This document shows, piece by piece, positions 52,751-60,985 of a stretch of DNA of 64,000 nt. The notes under the pieces are model-generated. The model saw only the letters and a list, made by a program, of their open reading frames with translations. It made no database searches and was not told the DNA's origin. The stretch is from the NCBI GenBank assembly GCA_964625575.1, contig CAZVBQ010000011.1:1-64000 (forward strand), written 5' to 3'. Origin of the DNA: UTCHB3 sp964625575 (GTDB lineage Bacteria; Bacteroidota; Ignavibacteria; Ignavibacteriales; Ignavibacteriaceae). How positions within the stretch are numbered: position 1 is the stretch's first letter; each line of letters starts with the position of its first letter. Position numbers and translations under genes: made by a program.

Positions 52751-53293
52751 TTAGTTATTCCTTATTTCATCAATAAATTTATTAACCAACAATTTGTTCT
52801 TCTCGGCATCAAGATTGGCTTTGATAACTTTTTCGGCAGCGGCTACAACGACGTCAGCGACGTCCCTGGTAACTTTTTCAACCATTTCACGCTCGCGATT
52901 TTCGAGCTCTGCGTCAAAGTCTTTTCTCTTTTTCTCAAATTCATCCTTCAGCTCTTCAGCCATTTTGGCTCGCTGTTCCTGAATGAACTTTTTGCTCTCT
53001 TCCATCTGCCTTCTGGCTGCTTCATCATTCTCTTTACGGGCTTTTTCATTTTCAGCCCTCAAGAGGTCAGCTTCTTCCTTCGCCTTCTTTGCCGCTTCAA
53101 GCGCGTCTTTAATACCCTTTTCCCTCGCGTCGAGAGCGTTCAGGATAGGCTTCCAAGCGTATTTGGCAAGTATGAGCAACAGTGCGATGAACGTGAGTAC
53201 GGTCCAAAATGCCAGACCGCCATTGACATCGAGCAGGCTTACCTTGCCTTCCTCACCGGAAGACGCAAGCATGACAAATGTGCTAAAGATCAT
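52751..53293 (-). CDS. atpF: F1F0 ATP synthase b subunit
   Basis: A 180-residue stalk subunit with one N-terminal membrane helix (about 26-46, G-L-A-F-W-T-V-L-T-F-I-A-L-L-L-I-L) followed by a long charged helix (K-E-A-D-L-L-R-A-E-N-E-K-A-R). Dimerises to form the stator between a and delta. Confidence 0.95.
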   Translation of the reverse strand: MIFSTFVMLASSGEEGKVSLLDVNGGLAFWTVLTFIALLLILAKYAWKPILNALDAREKGIKDALEAAKKAKEEADLLRAENEKARKENDEAARRQMEESKKFIQEQRAKMAEELKDEFEKKRKDFDAELENREREMVEKVTRDVADVVVAAAEKVIKANLDAEKNKLLVNKFIDEIRNN

Positions 53294-53316
53294 TGTTTTA
53301 CCTTTGCTTTAATGCC

Positions 53317-53535
53317 TTATTTTCCGGCAAGGATGAAGCAGATAACGAGCGCGAAGAGTGAGATACCTTCGATAAGCGCCGCGGCAATGATCATAGTGGT
53401 TCTGATACCACCACCAGCCTCAGGCTGACGACCGGTTGCTTCCATAGCTGCTGCAGCAAGCTTGCCAATACCAAAACCACCACCGATGATTGTTAAGGCT
53501 GCTCCGATACCGGCTGCTAAATGTGCTAACTCCAT
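53317..53535 (-). CDS. atpE: F1F0 ATP synthase c subunit (proton type)
   Basis: A 72-residue two-helix subunit of the rotor ring. The R-Q-P-E loop (36-39) and the ion-binding carboxylate E56 are visible. The position equivalent to Gln32 of sodium-type rings is Ile23, and E56 is followed by Gly-Ile instead of Ser-Thr. By the known Na+ ligands this ring should be H+-specific. Confidence 0.96.
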   Translation of the reverse strand: MELAHLAAGIGAALTIIGGGFGIGKLAAAAMEATGRQPEAGGGIRTTMIIAAALIEGISLFALVICFILAGK

Positions 53536-53570
53536 TTTGATTCCTCCGTAATAGAATTGTTTTTCGTTTT

Positions 53571-54419
53571 TTAATGATCCTGATGTACTGCCATGCCAAT
53601 GAATACGGCAGACAGCATTGTAAAAATGTAAGCCTGAAGTCCCGCTACCAGGATCTCAAGCATGTAGATGAACAATGCCATTCCAACAGAAACGGGTGCC
53701 ACCACCAGAGTCTTCATGGCAAATATCAACCCTATAAGGGCATAAATAACAATATGACCGGCGGTCATGTTCGCGAAAAGACGGATGGCGAGCGCGAATG
53801 GCTTCGTAAACAATCCGAGCAGCTCAACCACTATCATGATGGGCAAAAGAAACACTGGGATCCCGTGCGGGATCAATCCCTTGAAATAACCAAACACACC
53901 GTTCTTCTTCATGCCTCCCCACTGGATCACAATAAAGGAAAGCGTGGCAAGTGTTGCGGTAACTGAAATGTTGCTGGTGGCTGTGGCAGAGAATGGTATC
54001 AAACCGAGAAAATTCGCGAACAATATAAAAAAGAAAGCGGTGAGCAGATACGGTACAAACTTCTCATATCCCCCTCCAATGCTTGGTTTCGCAATCTCAT
54101 CCCTTACAAACAGTATCAATATCTCTATTGCACTCGTCAAACGGTTAGGGATGCTCGTCTTCCTGTATCTGTTCGCGGTACGGACAAGAAGAACCACTAA
54201 AATGATTGCAGCAAGCCACATAAAAATCACATGCCTGGTGATCGCGATATGGAAATCACCAATCCAAAAATCGGGCAATGGTATCTTGCCGAACGGCGTG
54301 AAGTCGAGGTAGTTTCCATCCATGATATGATGGAGGATCCAGTCACTACTCTGGCTCGCGCCCTCACTGTGAGCTTTATTAAGAGTGTCAGCTAATGCTT
54401 TTGAGGTATCAGTGTACAT
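53571..54419 (-). CDS. atpB: F1F0 ATP synthase a subunit
   Basis: The 282-residue stator subunit that forms the ion half-channels. It has an extended N-terminus before the first helix, then several helices, with the essential Arg in L-A-I-R-L-F-A-N-M and the following G-H segment. Its start overlaps the end of the preceding four-helix protein gene by eleven bases. Confidence 0.95.
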   Translation of the reverse strand: MYTDTSKALADTLNKAHSEGASQSSDWILHHIMDGNYLDFTPFGKIPLPDFWIGDFHIAITRHVIFMWLAAIILVVLLVRTANRYRKTSIPNRLTSAIEILILFVRDEIAKPSIGGGYEKFVPYLLTAFFFILFANFLGLIPFSATATSNISVTATLATLSFIVIQWGGMKKNGVFGYFKGLIPHGIPVFLLPIMIVVELLGLFTKPFALAIRLFANMTAGHIVIYALIGLIFAMKTLVVAPVSVGMALFIYMLEILVAGLQAYIFTMLSAVFIGMAVHQDH

Positions 54420-54810
54420 TATTTGAAAGCGTCTTCTTCTCTGATTTCACTAAATAGATCAGTTGCAGGGTCAGGTACAAAAAATAAAAAATAAAGACTG
54501 TAAGTATATAATATTTTTCGCTAAAATTCAAGACATAAAGGGAAAATATTATGAACAGTGCCAGGAACATCATCATTAAAGTCATCGCCCCAAGCACTAT
54601 CAGCATAAAACTCTTGTCTTCCTTGTTCGAAGCGTATTTTATTGCTGCCACACCTGCGGCAAAATTCAGCACCCCCGGTATCTGACCCCAGAAAAACTCC
54701 CTTACCGGGAAGATCTCAGCAGGAAAGAAGATCAATCCTGCCAATCCTGTCACTAAAAAAATGGCTATCATCACCACTGATACTGTCAGTATCTTACTTT
54801 TTGGGTCCAT
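54409..54810 (-). CDS. Four-helix membrane protein, AtpI-like
   Basis: A 133-residue protein with four hydrophobic helices (about 8-29, 44-62, 67-92 and 98-120). It sits between the AtpZ-like gene and atpB, overlapping both, the position of atpI, which aids c-ring assembly. Sequence similarity to AtpI is not clear by eye, so the name rests on topology and context. Confidence 0.7.
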   Translation of the reverse strand: MDPKSKILTVSVVMIAIFLVTGLAGLIFFPAEIFPVREFFWGQIPGVLNFAAGVAAIKYASNKEDKSFMLIVLGAMTLMMMFLALFIIFSLYVLNFSEKYYILTVFIFYFLYLTLQLIYLVKSEKKTLSNNVH

Positions 54811-55045
54811 CTTTCTTCACATTCTTTTTTTCAAGATCAAGCACTGTTTTAATGAAGCTGTAAATTCCGATGGCGATACCGGCGAATGAACATATCCACA
54901 GCCAGTAACCCGTGCCGTATTTTCCATCAAGCCACTGCCCGAGGAACACCATGCCAACGATTGTAACTGCGAGTTGCACGCCGAGCCCCATGTACGGGGC
55001 CACCGCCTTCAGACTTTCGGCTATATTATCTTCTTTCTTGGTCAC
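54794..55045 (-). CDS. AtpZ/AtpI-family protein
   Basis: A two-helix protein: Y-M-G-L-G-V-Q-L-A-V-T-I-V-G-M-V-F-L-G-Q-W-L-D-G plus W-L-W-I-C-S-F-A-G-I-A-I-G-I-Y are typical of AtpZ. I propose a GTG start at 55045 (V-T-K-K-E-D-N-I, 83 residues), which overlaps the bactofilin stop. The frame stays open to 55171, but that part runs antiphase through the bactofilin tail and is basic and low-complexity, so it is probably not translated. AtpZ proteins associate with F-type ATPases and may carry magnesium or calcium. Confidence 0.8.
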   Translation of the reverse strand: MTKKEDNIAESLKAVAPYMGLGVQLAVTIVGMVFLGQWLDGKYGTGYWLWICSFAGIAIGIYSFIKTVLDLEKKNVKKDGPKK

Positions 55046-55499
55046 CGGGTTCTTCCGTTTTGGTTTCACCGGAAGTTTCTTCCGCGCCACTAACACCCGG
55101 TTCTTCCGTGCTGCCATCAACGGCGGGTTTTTCCACACCCTCCTTTGAAACAGGTACCGTGCCGTCTTCAACTTTCCCTTTGTACACTCCTCCCTCTTCG
55201 ATCACAAGTGTCTTGCTTTTTATGTCACCGTGCAGTTCGCCAGTGGAGGTTATCTCGACTTTCTCAGTGGCATAGGCATTTCCGGTCACCTTCCCCGCGA
55301 TCGAAATGCTGCCGGCAACGAGGTTCCCGGTGATCGTGGCAGTCTTCCCGACCAAAAGCAGTCCGTCAACCCTGATATCCCCTTTTAGCCGGCCGTCATA
55401 TCGCATGTCGCACTCACCCTCCACTTCACCTCTGATTATTACATCAGAAGAGATAACCGTGATCGGGCGATACATTTTCTTTTCAAATTTAAATTTCAT
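55026..55499 (-). CDS. bac: Bactofilin
   Basis: A 157-residue polymer-forming cytoskeletal protein. The central beta-helix is shown by repeats such as V-I-S-S-D-V-I-I-R-G-E-V-E-G, G-L-L-L-V-G-K-T-A-T-I-T-G-N-L-V-A-G-S and V-T-G-N-A-Y-A-T-E-K-V-E-I. The C-terminal tail (from about 118) is Glu/Gly/Thr-rich. It overlaps by four bases the gene for a membrane coiled-coil protein that probably anchors or partners it. Confidence 0.94.
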   Translation of the reverse strand: MKFKFEKKMYRPITVISSDVIIRGEVEGECDMRYDGRLKGDIRVDGLLLVGKTATITGNLVAGSISIAGKVTGNAYATEKVEITSTGELHGDIKSKTLVIEEGGVYKGKVEDGTVPVSKEGVEKPAVDGSTEEPGVSGAEETSGETKTEEPGDQERR

Positions 55500-55909
55500 T
55501 TTGTCTGTTTGTTTTTCCCGTTTTTCTTCAAGACCGGAGGCACTTTCACCGAGTCAGCTCGCTTCCCTGTGGTGGTATCCGTCAATGTCAAAAGGAACTT
55601 CATTCTTTCGTTCTCGAGTCTGATCTTATTGAGTTCAGAGGCGAGAACCGTTACTCTTTTGTTCAGATTCTGAATTGTCGCCAGATCCTGATCTGAGAGC
55701 TCTGCCTTCACATCCACCAGCAAATTGAACGGCGTGAATCTAAAAACAAAGAATGAGATCAAAAGAGTGACCATCAGTATCACTCCAAAGTAGATCACTC
55801 CTTTCCTGAAACCTATCACGGTAACTGGTACATCTGAGTGATTATCCGCGGGAAGCAGCAGAAGCCTGAATTTAAGCTTTTCAAGCTTTTTCCTGAGCTT
55901 ATCCATCAC
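55496..55909 (-). CDS. Membrane coiled-coil protein, truncated M23-peptidase-like stalk
   Basis: A 137-residue protein with a basic N-terminus (K-L-R-K-K-L-E-K-L-K), one membrane helix (about 34-54) and a periplasmic coiled coil (about 62-105, including R-V-T-V-L-A-S-E-L-N-K-I-R-L-E-N). This is the same layout as the N-terminal half of the bactofilin-linked M23 peptidases, but no peptidase domain follows. It overlaps bactofilin (ATGA) and Sua5. Likely a bactofilin partner; inferred from operon position. Confidence 0.75.
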   Translation of the reverse strand: MMDKLRKKLEKLKFRLLLLPADNHSDVPVTVIGFRKGVIYFGVILMVTLLISFFVFRFTPFNLLVDVKAELSDQDLATIQNLNKRVTVLASELNKIRLENERMKFLLTLTDTTTGKRADSVKVPPVLKKNGKNKQTK

Positions 55910-56537
55910 GCCTGCTGTATTTGTTCAGAATCTCATCGAATGAGATCATCCCTTCCCGTAATAATTTTGGCTCATCTCCTGAAAGGTCGATCACAGTGGA
56001 TGCTATGTTCAAGGGAGGTCTGGAAGTGTAGAATATGGCATCAATTTCACCGCTGAACTCTTGTGAGATCAAACTGTAATCATTCAATGCCGGTTCATCA
56101 CTTCTGTTCACACTGGTTGAAACGAGCGGCATTTTAAGCTCTGTTAGAAGTTTCCTGCAAAAACTGTGGTTCGGCACCCTGAATGCAGTGGTCTCCTCGC
56201 CCATTATATCCCTGTAATAAGAATTCAACCGTAACACGATAGAAACAGGGTTGGGCCAAAGCGAAAGAAGCAGATCAGCGTGAGATTCATCTTTCAACTC
56301 CACATATTTAAGCACCATTTCCAGATCTGCAGCCAGAAGAATAAACTTCTTCCCGATGCTTCTCCTTTTCATTGCAGTGATCTTCGCGAGAGCCTCCTGG
56401 TTGAATGGGTTGGCACCGAATCCGTAAATTGTATCGGTAGGGTAAGCGAAAACACCCCCTTCATAATACAATCTGGTGGCAGTGTTTATCGCGTCACCAA
56501 GTTTTTCGTCAAGATTTATTTTTAAGGTCTTACTCAT
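55899..56537 (-). CDS. L-threonylcarbamoyladenylate synthase (Sua5/YciO/YrdC family)
   Basis: A 212-residue enzyme making the precursor for t6A37 on ANN-decoding tRNAs. F-A-Y-P-T-D-T-I-Y-G-F-G, M-K-R-R-S-I-G-K-K-F-I-L-L and P-L-V-S-T-S-V-N-R-S match the YrdC fold. It lacks the extra Sua5 domain. Coupled to the neighbouring genes by short overlaps. Confidence 0.92.
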   Translation of the reverse strand: MSKTLKINLDEKLGDAINTATRLYYEGGVFAYPTDTIYGFGANPFNQEALAKITAMKRRSIGKKFILLAADLEMVLKYVELKDESHADLLLSLWPNPVSIVLRLNSYYRDIMGEETTAFRVPNHSFCRKLLTELKMPLVSTSVNRSDEPALNDYSLISQEFSGEIDAIFYTSRPPLNIASTVIDLSGDEPKLLREGMISFDEILNKYSRRDG

Positions 56538-57588
56538 TTTCCGTCAAGATTTCGTTTATTTTGTTTAAAACCTCGTGAGGGTATAATCCGGTTCCACACT
56601 CAAATCCGGAATTGGGACATTTTTGGTGCCCGTGAACCCCGCAAGGTTTGCATTTTACATCTTTTGAGAGATGGTAACTGCGAGCAGAGTATCCATAAAA
56701 GCCAAATTCAGGGACTGTCGAGCAATAAATTGTAAGAACCGGCGCTCCGGCTGCCATAGCGAAATGTGTCGGGGCACTGTCATTGGTCACCACCAGCGAA
56801 ACATGTCTAAGCATCTCTATCGACTCAATAATACTTAATTCGCCGCAAGTATTGAGATTTTTTTCGCCTGAAAGCCTGATGATCTCTGCCCCCATCTCCT
56901 TCTCGGCAGCACTTCCCCCGATAATAACGGTATGCCCCTGCGACGAAAGAGCCGCTGCCAATTCCGCGTAATATTTCAGCGGGTACCTTTTAGTTTCCCA
57001 GACACTTCCGGGAAATATTGCAATAATTTTTCGTTCCCGGTCAATTCCACTCAGAAACGATTCAACCCTTGTTTTTTGATCCCCCGATGCATTAACCTCC
57101 GGCATGATCTTCCAGCTGTCATTGCTGTAATTACCAAGCATGTTAAGGTTTCGTTTTACTTCGTGATCCTTGTGATTGTATTTTATCCGTCTGTCATACA
57201 GAAATGAAAATGCAGCCGTATCAAAACCGGTTGACTCTTTCGCTGAGATAAGACTGACCAAAACTGTAGTTCTGAATGACCTGTGAAGTGAATAAACTCT
57301 GCCATACCCACGCTGCTTCAATTCAGAAGCAAACTTTGTAAGCCCTCCCGTTCCTTTGTGTTCCCCCCGCTTGTGAAAGATGTGTACTTCAGCAACCGCG
57401 GGAGAATTCTGAAAAATCTCTGAGGAAACAGGCGAACAAACCACTTCAACATCATGATCAGGATATAACCGTTTCACTTCCTGAATAAAAGGAAGCGAAA
57501 GCACCGAATCCCCCGGGAATGCCGTCTGGATGACGAGTATTCTCCCGTTGCCGCTCAATATTTCCACCTGTTGTGCATCCAAAACCAT
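56530..57588 (-). CDS. Glycosyltransferase family 9 (heptosyltransferase-like)
   Basis: Transfers heptose-like sugars onto lipopolysaccharide core. R-I-L-V-I-Q-T-A-F-P-G-D-S-V-L-S at the N-terminus, I-A-I-F-P-G-S-V-W-E-T-K-R-Y-P and V-T-N-D-S-A-P-T-H-F-A-M-A-A-G are the family motifs. The start is uncertain: ATG at 57588 overlaps the previous gene by 34 bases, while a TTG at 57558 gives a four-base overlap and a more typical N-terminus. Confidence 0.9.
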   Translation of the reverse strand: MVLDAQQVEILSGNGRILVIQTAFPGDSVLSLPFIQEVKRLYPDHDVEVVCSPVSSEIFQNSPAVAEVHIFHKRGEHKGTGGLTKFASELKQRGYGRVYSLHRSFRTTVLVSLISAKESTGFDTAAFSFLYDRRIKYNHKDHEVKRNLNMLGNYSNDSWKIMPEVNASGDQKTRVESFLSGIDRERKIIAIFPGSVWETKRYPLKYYAELAAALSSQGHTVIIGGSAAEKEMGAEIIRLSGEKNLNTCGELSIIESIEMLRHVSLVVTNDSAPTHFAMAAGAPVLTIYCSTVPEFGFYGYSARSYHLSKDVKCKPCGVHGHQKCPNSGFECGTGLYPHEVLNKINEILTENE

Positions 57589-58424
57589 TGATCGGGGTAG
57601 CGCCTGATGTACTCCTCAAGCAATGCCGTGTGCCTTCGGGTTACTTCCTCGATTTTCTTCTCCATGGTGTCAGGAAGTCCGTCGAAAGATATTTCCCTCG
57701 CGTGAAGGGTGTAACTGTTATCTTCATTTCTGACCATAAAGCACATCAGAATTGGCGATCCTGCTCTCAGGGCAAGAAGCGCGGCACCTTCGTTAACGGC
57801 GGAACTTCTTCCGAAAAACGGGACATGGAGCCCGTCTTGTGGCCCTCGCTGGTCTCCGACAACGCCAATCAGACCACCCTTCTTCAGAGCCTTGAAAAGA
57901 GCCATCGCGGCATGACCGGTTCTGACAACCTCATTCCCCCACATCGTTCTTGCTTTTTCCATCCACGCGGAAACGTAGCCATTTCTCTGCTCTTGTGCCA
58001 GACTTATCACAGGGATATTCATCCTTCGTGCGTAAGTGATCGCGCCAAGTTCCCAGTTGCCGAAGTGAGCAGTCAGGAACACCCCTCCCTTGCCCCGGGC
58101 GTGGATCGATCTGCCTAGTTCCGCCACTTCATCACTGATATACGATTCCACTTCATGATATTTGAGTGAAGGGAATGCCATAATTTCAATGAATGTTTTG
58201 GCGGCACTGATGTAGCACTTTCTGCATAGTGATTTTCTCTCTGCTTCACTTAATTCAGGGAACGCTATCGCGAGGTTTTTCATGACCACGCTCCGGCGGA
58301 GCTTTAACAGATCATGAAAAATAAATGTGAGGAAGGGCGCAAACAGGTGCGCCCTTTTAAAGCCGGCAAGACAGAATATCTTGCTGAAAAGTGAGAATAA
58401 CGCGTATTCTAAAAAGTTCTGCAA
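57555..58424 (-). CDS. Lipid A biosynthesis acyltransferase (LpxL/HtrB family)
   Basis: A 289-residue membrane-associated acyltransferase that adds a secondary acyl chain to lipid A. The catalytic H-x4-E is seen in T-A-H-F-G-N-W-E-L-G, with G-V-V-G-D-Q-R-G-P-Q-D-G and the C-terminal Y-P-D-Q-W-F-W-M-H-N-R-W-K. It precedes a heptosyltransferase-like gene, consistent with joint lipopolysaccharide synthesis. Confidence 0.92.
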   Translation of the reverse strand: MQNFLEYALFSLFSKIFCLAGFKRAHLFAPFLTFIFHDLLKLRRSVVMKNLAIAFPELSEAERKSLCRKCYISAAKTFIEIMAFPSLKYHEVESYISDEVAELGRSIHARGKGGVFLTAHFGNWELGAITYARRMNIPVISLAQEQRNGYVSAWMEKARTMWGNEVVRTGHAAMALFKALKKGGLIGVVGDQRGPQDGLHVPFFGRSSAVNEGAALLALRAGSPILMCFMVRNEDNSYTLHAREISFDGLPDTMEKKIEEVTRRHTALLEEYIRRYPDQWFWMHNRWKY

Positions 58425-58466
58425 ATCTACATGTTCATATTTTTTTGAACAGGCAATATAACCAAT

Positions 58467-59822
58467 TTAAAGGGACTTTATTCTGGACTGCCAATTGTCG
58501 TCACGCAATTCGCCACGCTTTGTTGAATGTAACAGTTTGTAATCACCAAATCCTGAAATGTCGCCGAATACAAACTCAACACCACCTTCTATGTCATCAT
58601 AGTTCCATACTTCATAGGGTTTGGTATCAAGCTGTGAAGGGAATCTGTTGATCTCACTTGGGCGGCCGTAGACTATATGCACCCTGCCACGGTCGGTCTG
58701 CCAGCCTTTACGCTGGAAAGATGAATAAGCCTGATTGGCGTATTCTATCCTTTTGTAATACTCACGTTTGAACTCGTTCACCGCTGTTGAAGGATCCGCA
58801 TCCCTGTTCCGCCAGAAATTGAAAAGGAAGCTCCTGCGACCCTCAAGGTCTTTCAGGTTATCCCACTGTTTCTCTTCAACCTTCGAGGCGATATACTTCG
58901 CCTGTGAGTAGGCTTCCTCTATCTCCTCTTCACTCATCATTGCAAATTCAGATGAGAGGAATTCATTGTCTGAATACTTGGTTGCCACAGTATCCACAAC
59001 ATTGGCATTGAAAATGTATATCTTCTTCGTCGACATTGCGATCTCATTTGAGAGCGAGTCATACAAAGCGAGTGTAAGATTGTAAGCACCTGTCGGCAAC
59101 TTTGAAATGTTTACAGTGTTGGCTTCAACTATGGACGCGTTTTTCCGGGGTATATATCTTCTTTTTCTGCTGACTTCCTCATTTTTGTCGTTTGAAAGCA
59201 CCCTTTCGAGGATCAGCAACTCGGGATCGGTATCCTGGTTGAGATTGTACAATTCAACATAGTAAAACACCACCGGAAGATTTTCACCGAAAACGGTTGA
59301 AACATTCGGTACCACTTCAAAAGTGTTCTTAAAGAAAGTGGACGAATCGTTGTCAGATTTCTCGACCTTTGTGGCAACCTCTATATCGCTGATGCCAAAT
59401 TTGTTCTTTTCGGGAGCTGCAATTTTAATCGCGAATTTTGCCGTGTCAACCCGGTCAGTCATCTCAAGATCTTTAACCGCGAACGCAAACTTGTACTCTC
59501 CGAACTTAAGTCTGAATCTCAGAACACCCGTAAGATTGTTCTTAACCGAATCGATAACTGGTGACGCAAAATTATATTCCCTCTTAAAATATTGCTGGGA
59601 AGTGGCGATCTCCTCTATGGCAATTCCGATCGCCCCGCGTATAAAAGAGCGGGCATCTGATTGAACTGTATGAAAAGCGTTTTGATAAAAACTGTAATAG
59701 ACTTCAACAATGCCTGATGTGTCATCTCCGGCAAACCTGGCATAGTCGAGATCAAAGAGCGGTTTTTTCTGTGCGAAGAGCACGATATTTAAAAACAGAA
59801 CCAGGACAAATAGTCTTTTCAC
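58467..59822 (-). CDS. GWxTD-domain secreted protein
   Basis: A 451-residue protein with a signal peptide (1-18, ending V-L-F-A-Q). The C-terminal domain carries the defining G-W-Q-T-D-R-G-R-V-H-I-V-Y-G-R-P-S-E-I (about 395-413). GWxTD proteins are common in Ignavibacteria and relatives; their function is unknown. Upstream of it lies a PorV-like gene with its own terminator, so it begins a new unit. Confidence 0.92.
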   Translation of the reverse strand: MKRLFVLVLFLNIVLFAQKKPLFDLDYARFAGDDTSGIVEVYYSFYQNAFHTVQSDARSFIRGAIGIAIEEIATSQQYFKREYNFASPVIDSVKNNLTGVLRFRLKFGEYKFAFAVKDLEMTDRVDTAKFAIKIAAPEKNKFGISDIEVATKVEKSDNDSSTFFKNTFEVVPNVSTVFGENLPVVFYYVELYNLNQDTDPELLILERVLSNDKNEEVSRKRRYIPRKNASIVEANTVNISKLPTGAYNLTLALYDSLSNEIAMSTKKIYIFNANVVDTVATKYSDNEFLSSEFAMMSEEEIEEAYSQAKYIASKVEEKQWDNLKDLEGRRSFLFNFWRNRDADPSTAVNEFKREYYKRIEYANQAYSSFQRKGWQTDRGRVHIVYGRPSEINRFPSQLDTKPYEVWNYDDIEGGVEFVFGDISGFGDYKLLHSTKRGELRDDNWQSRIKSL

Positions 59823-59851
59823 CGGTATCTTTCTCCATTATTTTCAAACAA

Positions 59852-59884
59852 AAAAAAGGCGCCCGCGTTAAACGGACGCCTTGG
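59852..59884 (-). terminator. Rho-independent terminator of the PorV-like gene
   Basis: On the minus strand AAGGCGTCCG pairs with CGGGCGCCTT (one mismatch, GTTTAACG loop region) and is followed by eight T. Confidence 0.87.
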
Positions 59885-59899
59885 ATAAAAGTGAAATTA

Positions 59900-60919
59900 T
59901 CACTTGAACGACAGTTTAACCGTCATGATGTGGTTAGGATTTGGAAATTCCTTAACCTGACGGAACGCATAGTCAACAACAACACCGATTTCATCGGTAA
60001 GTTTGTAGTTAACGCCGGCACCAAGGTTAACACCAAAGATGTTGTCCTGGTTGTTTGCTGACTGAAGTACATAACCACCTCTTACGAAGAAGAGATTGTT
60101 GAATGAGTACTCGGCACCAAACTTAAACTGATCTTCGAACGCGTTGTTGTTCACGAATGTACCACCGAGCTCAAGTTTGTTCTGTTTGTCAAAGTCAAAC
60201 TTGTAAGCAAGGCTTAGTTCAAAGAAGCTGGGTATCTGGTAAGGCTCTGTTACAGCCGTATAGTTACCAAGTGTTGAACCGGGGGTTGATCCCGGAACAG
60301 TTGTTTTGAACTGAAGATCCTGACCTGAATACTGCATATTGGTACCAATGTTTTTAACGGCGGCACCGATGAACAAATTCTGGTTGAATCTGTACTGAAC
60401 ACCGAAATCGAGAGCGAATCCGGTCGCGTTTGAGTTCATGATCGTTTCGGATATCACTTTGGCGTTAAAACCAATTGACACCCTGTCAGTGATAACTTTT
60501 GAGTAGGTCAATCCCGCAACGAGGAAACCAGGTGAATAGGTTGTGCCATCTCCATCCGGGTTTGTTACTGTGGTTACAGGGATATCACCAAAGTTAAGCG
60601 ATTTGAATGAAAGCGCGATAGATCCGAAATCACCGAGGCTTGTTCCTGCTGCGAAGTAGGATACATTCACGTCAGCTATATAAGACATGTAGCTGAACAT
60701 CGCTTCGGTCTTTCTGTCAACATCCAAACCGGCCGGGTTATAGAAGATTGCTTCCATTCCGGTAACATTGGATACAAACGCGCCTCCGGTAGCTATGCCG
60801 CGAGCGCCCACAGGGATAAGCAACTGGTCTGCACCGGTTGTACCCTTACGGGAGACGTCACCCGCATAAGCTGGCAGTACGAAGGCGAGTATTAGCAGCA
60901 ATGATAAGTATCTTTTCAT
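59900..60919 (-). CDS. PorV/PorQ-like outer-membrane protein
   Basis: A 339-residue FadL-like beta barrel. Signal peptide 1-19 (ends P-A-Y-A-G). The mature start G-A-D-Q-L-L-I-P-V-G-A-R-G-I-A-T-G-G-A and the plug segment E-A-I-F-Y-N-P-A-G-L-D match PorV (UPF0164). PorV is the T9SS shuttle that takes cargo to the attachment machinery, so this gene may be part of the export route used by the T9SS cargos in this window. It directly follows one such candidate cargo. Confidence 0.87.
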   Translation of the reverse strand: MKRYLSLLLILAFVLPAYAGDVSRKGTTGADQLLIPVGARGIATGGAFVSNVTGMEAIFYNPAGLDVDRKTEAMFSYMSYIADVNVSYFAAGTSLGDFGSIALSFKSLNFGDIPVTTVTNPDGDGTTYSPGFLVAGLTYSKVITDRVSIGFNAKVISETIMNSNATGFALDFGVQYRFNQNLFIGAAVKNIGTNMQYSGQDLQFKTTVPGSTPGSTLGNYTAVTEPYQIPSFFELSLAYKFDFDKQNKLELGGTFVNNNAFEDQFKFGAEYSFNNLFFVRGGYVLQSANNQDNIFGVNLGAGVNYKLTDEIGVVVDYAFRQVKEFPNPNHIMTVKLSFK

Positions 60920-60951
60920 ATTTAGTTAACTCCTAATTTCTGATTCCAAGT

Positions 60952-60977
60952 ATGGCGGCGGTTTATGGCCGCCGCCT
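60952..60977 (-). promoter_or_regulatory. GC-rich hairpin between the cargo gene and porV-like gene
   Basis: GGCGGCGG and CCGCCGCC (60954-60976) form an 8-bp stem without a T-tract in the 66-base gap. It could protect the upstream mRNA or adjust relative expression rather than terminate transcription. Confidence 0.5.
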
Positions 60978-60985
60978 ACTTCGTG

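Noticed and set aside
55045..55171. N-terminal extension of the AtpZ-like gene
   Set aside because: This Lys/Arg-rich stretch is the other-frame reading of the acidic bactofilin tail; a GTG at 55045 gives a normal AtpZ-like length.
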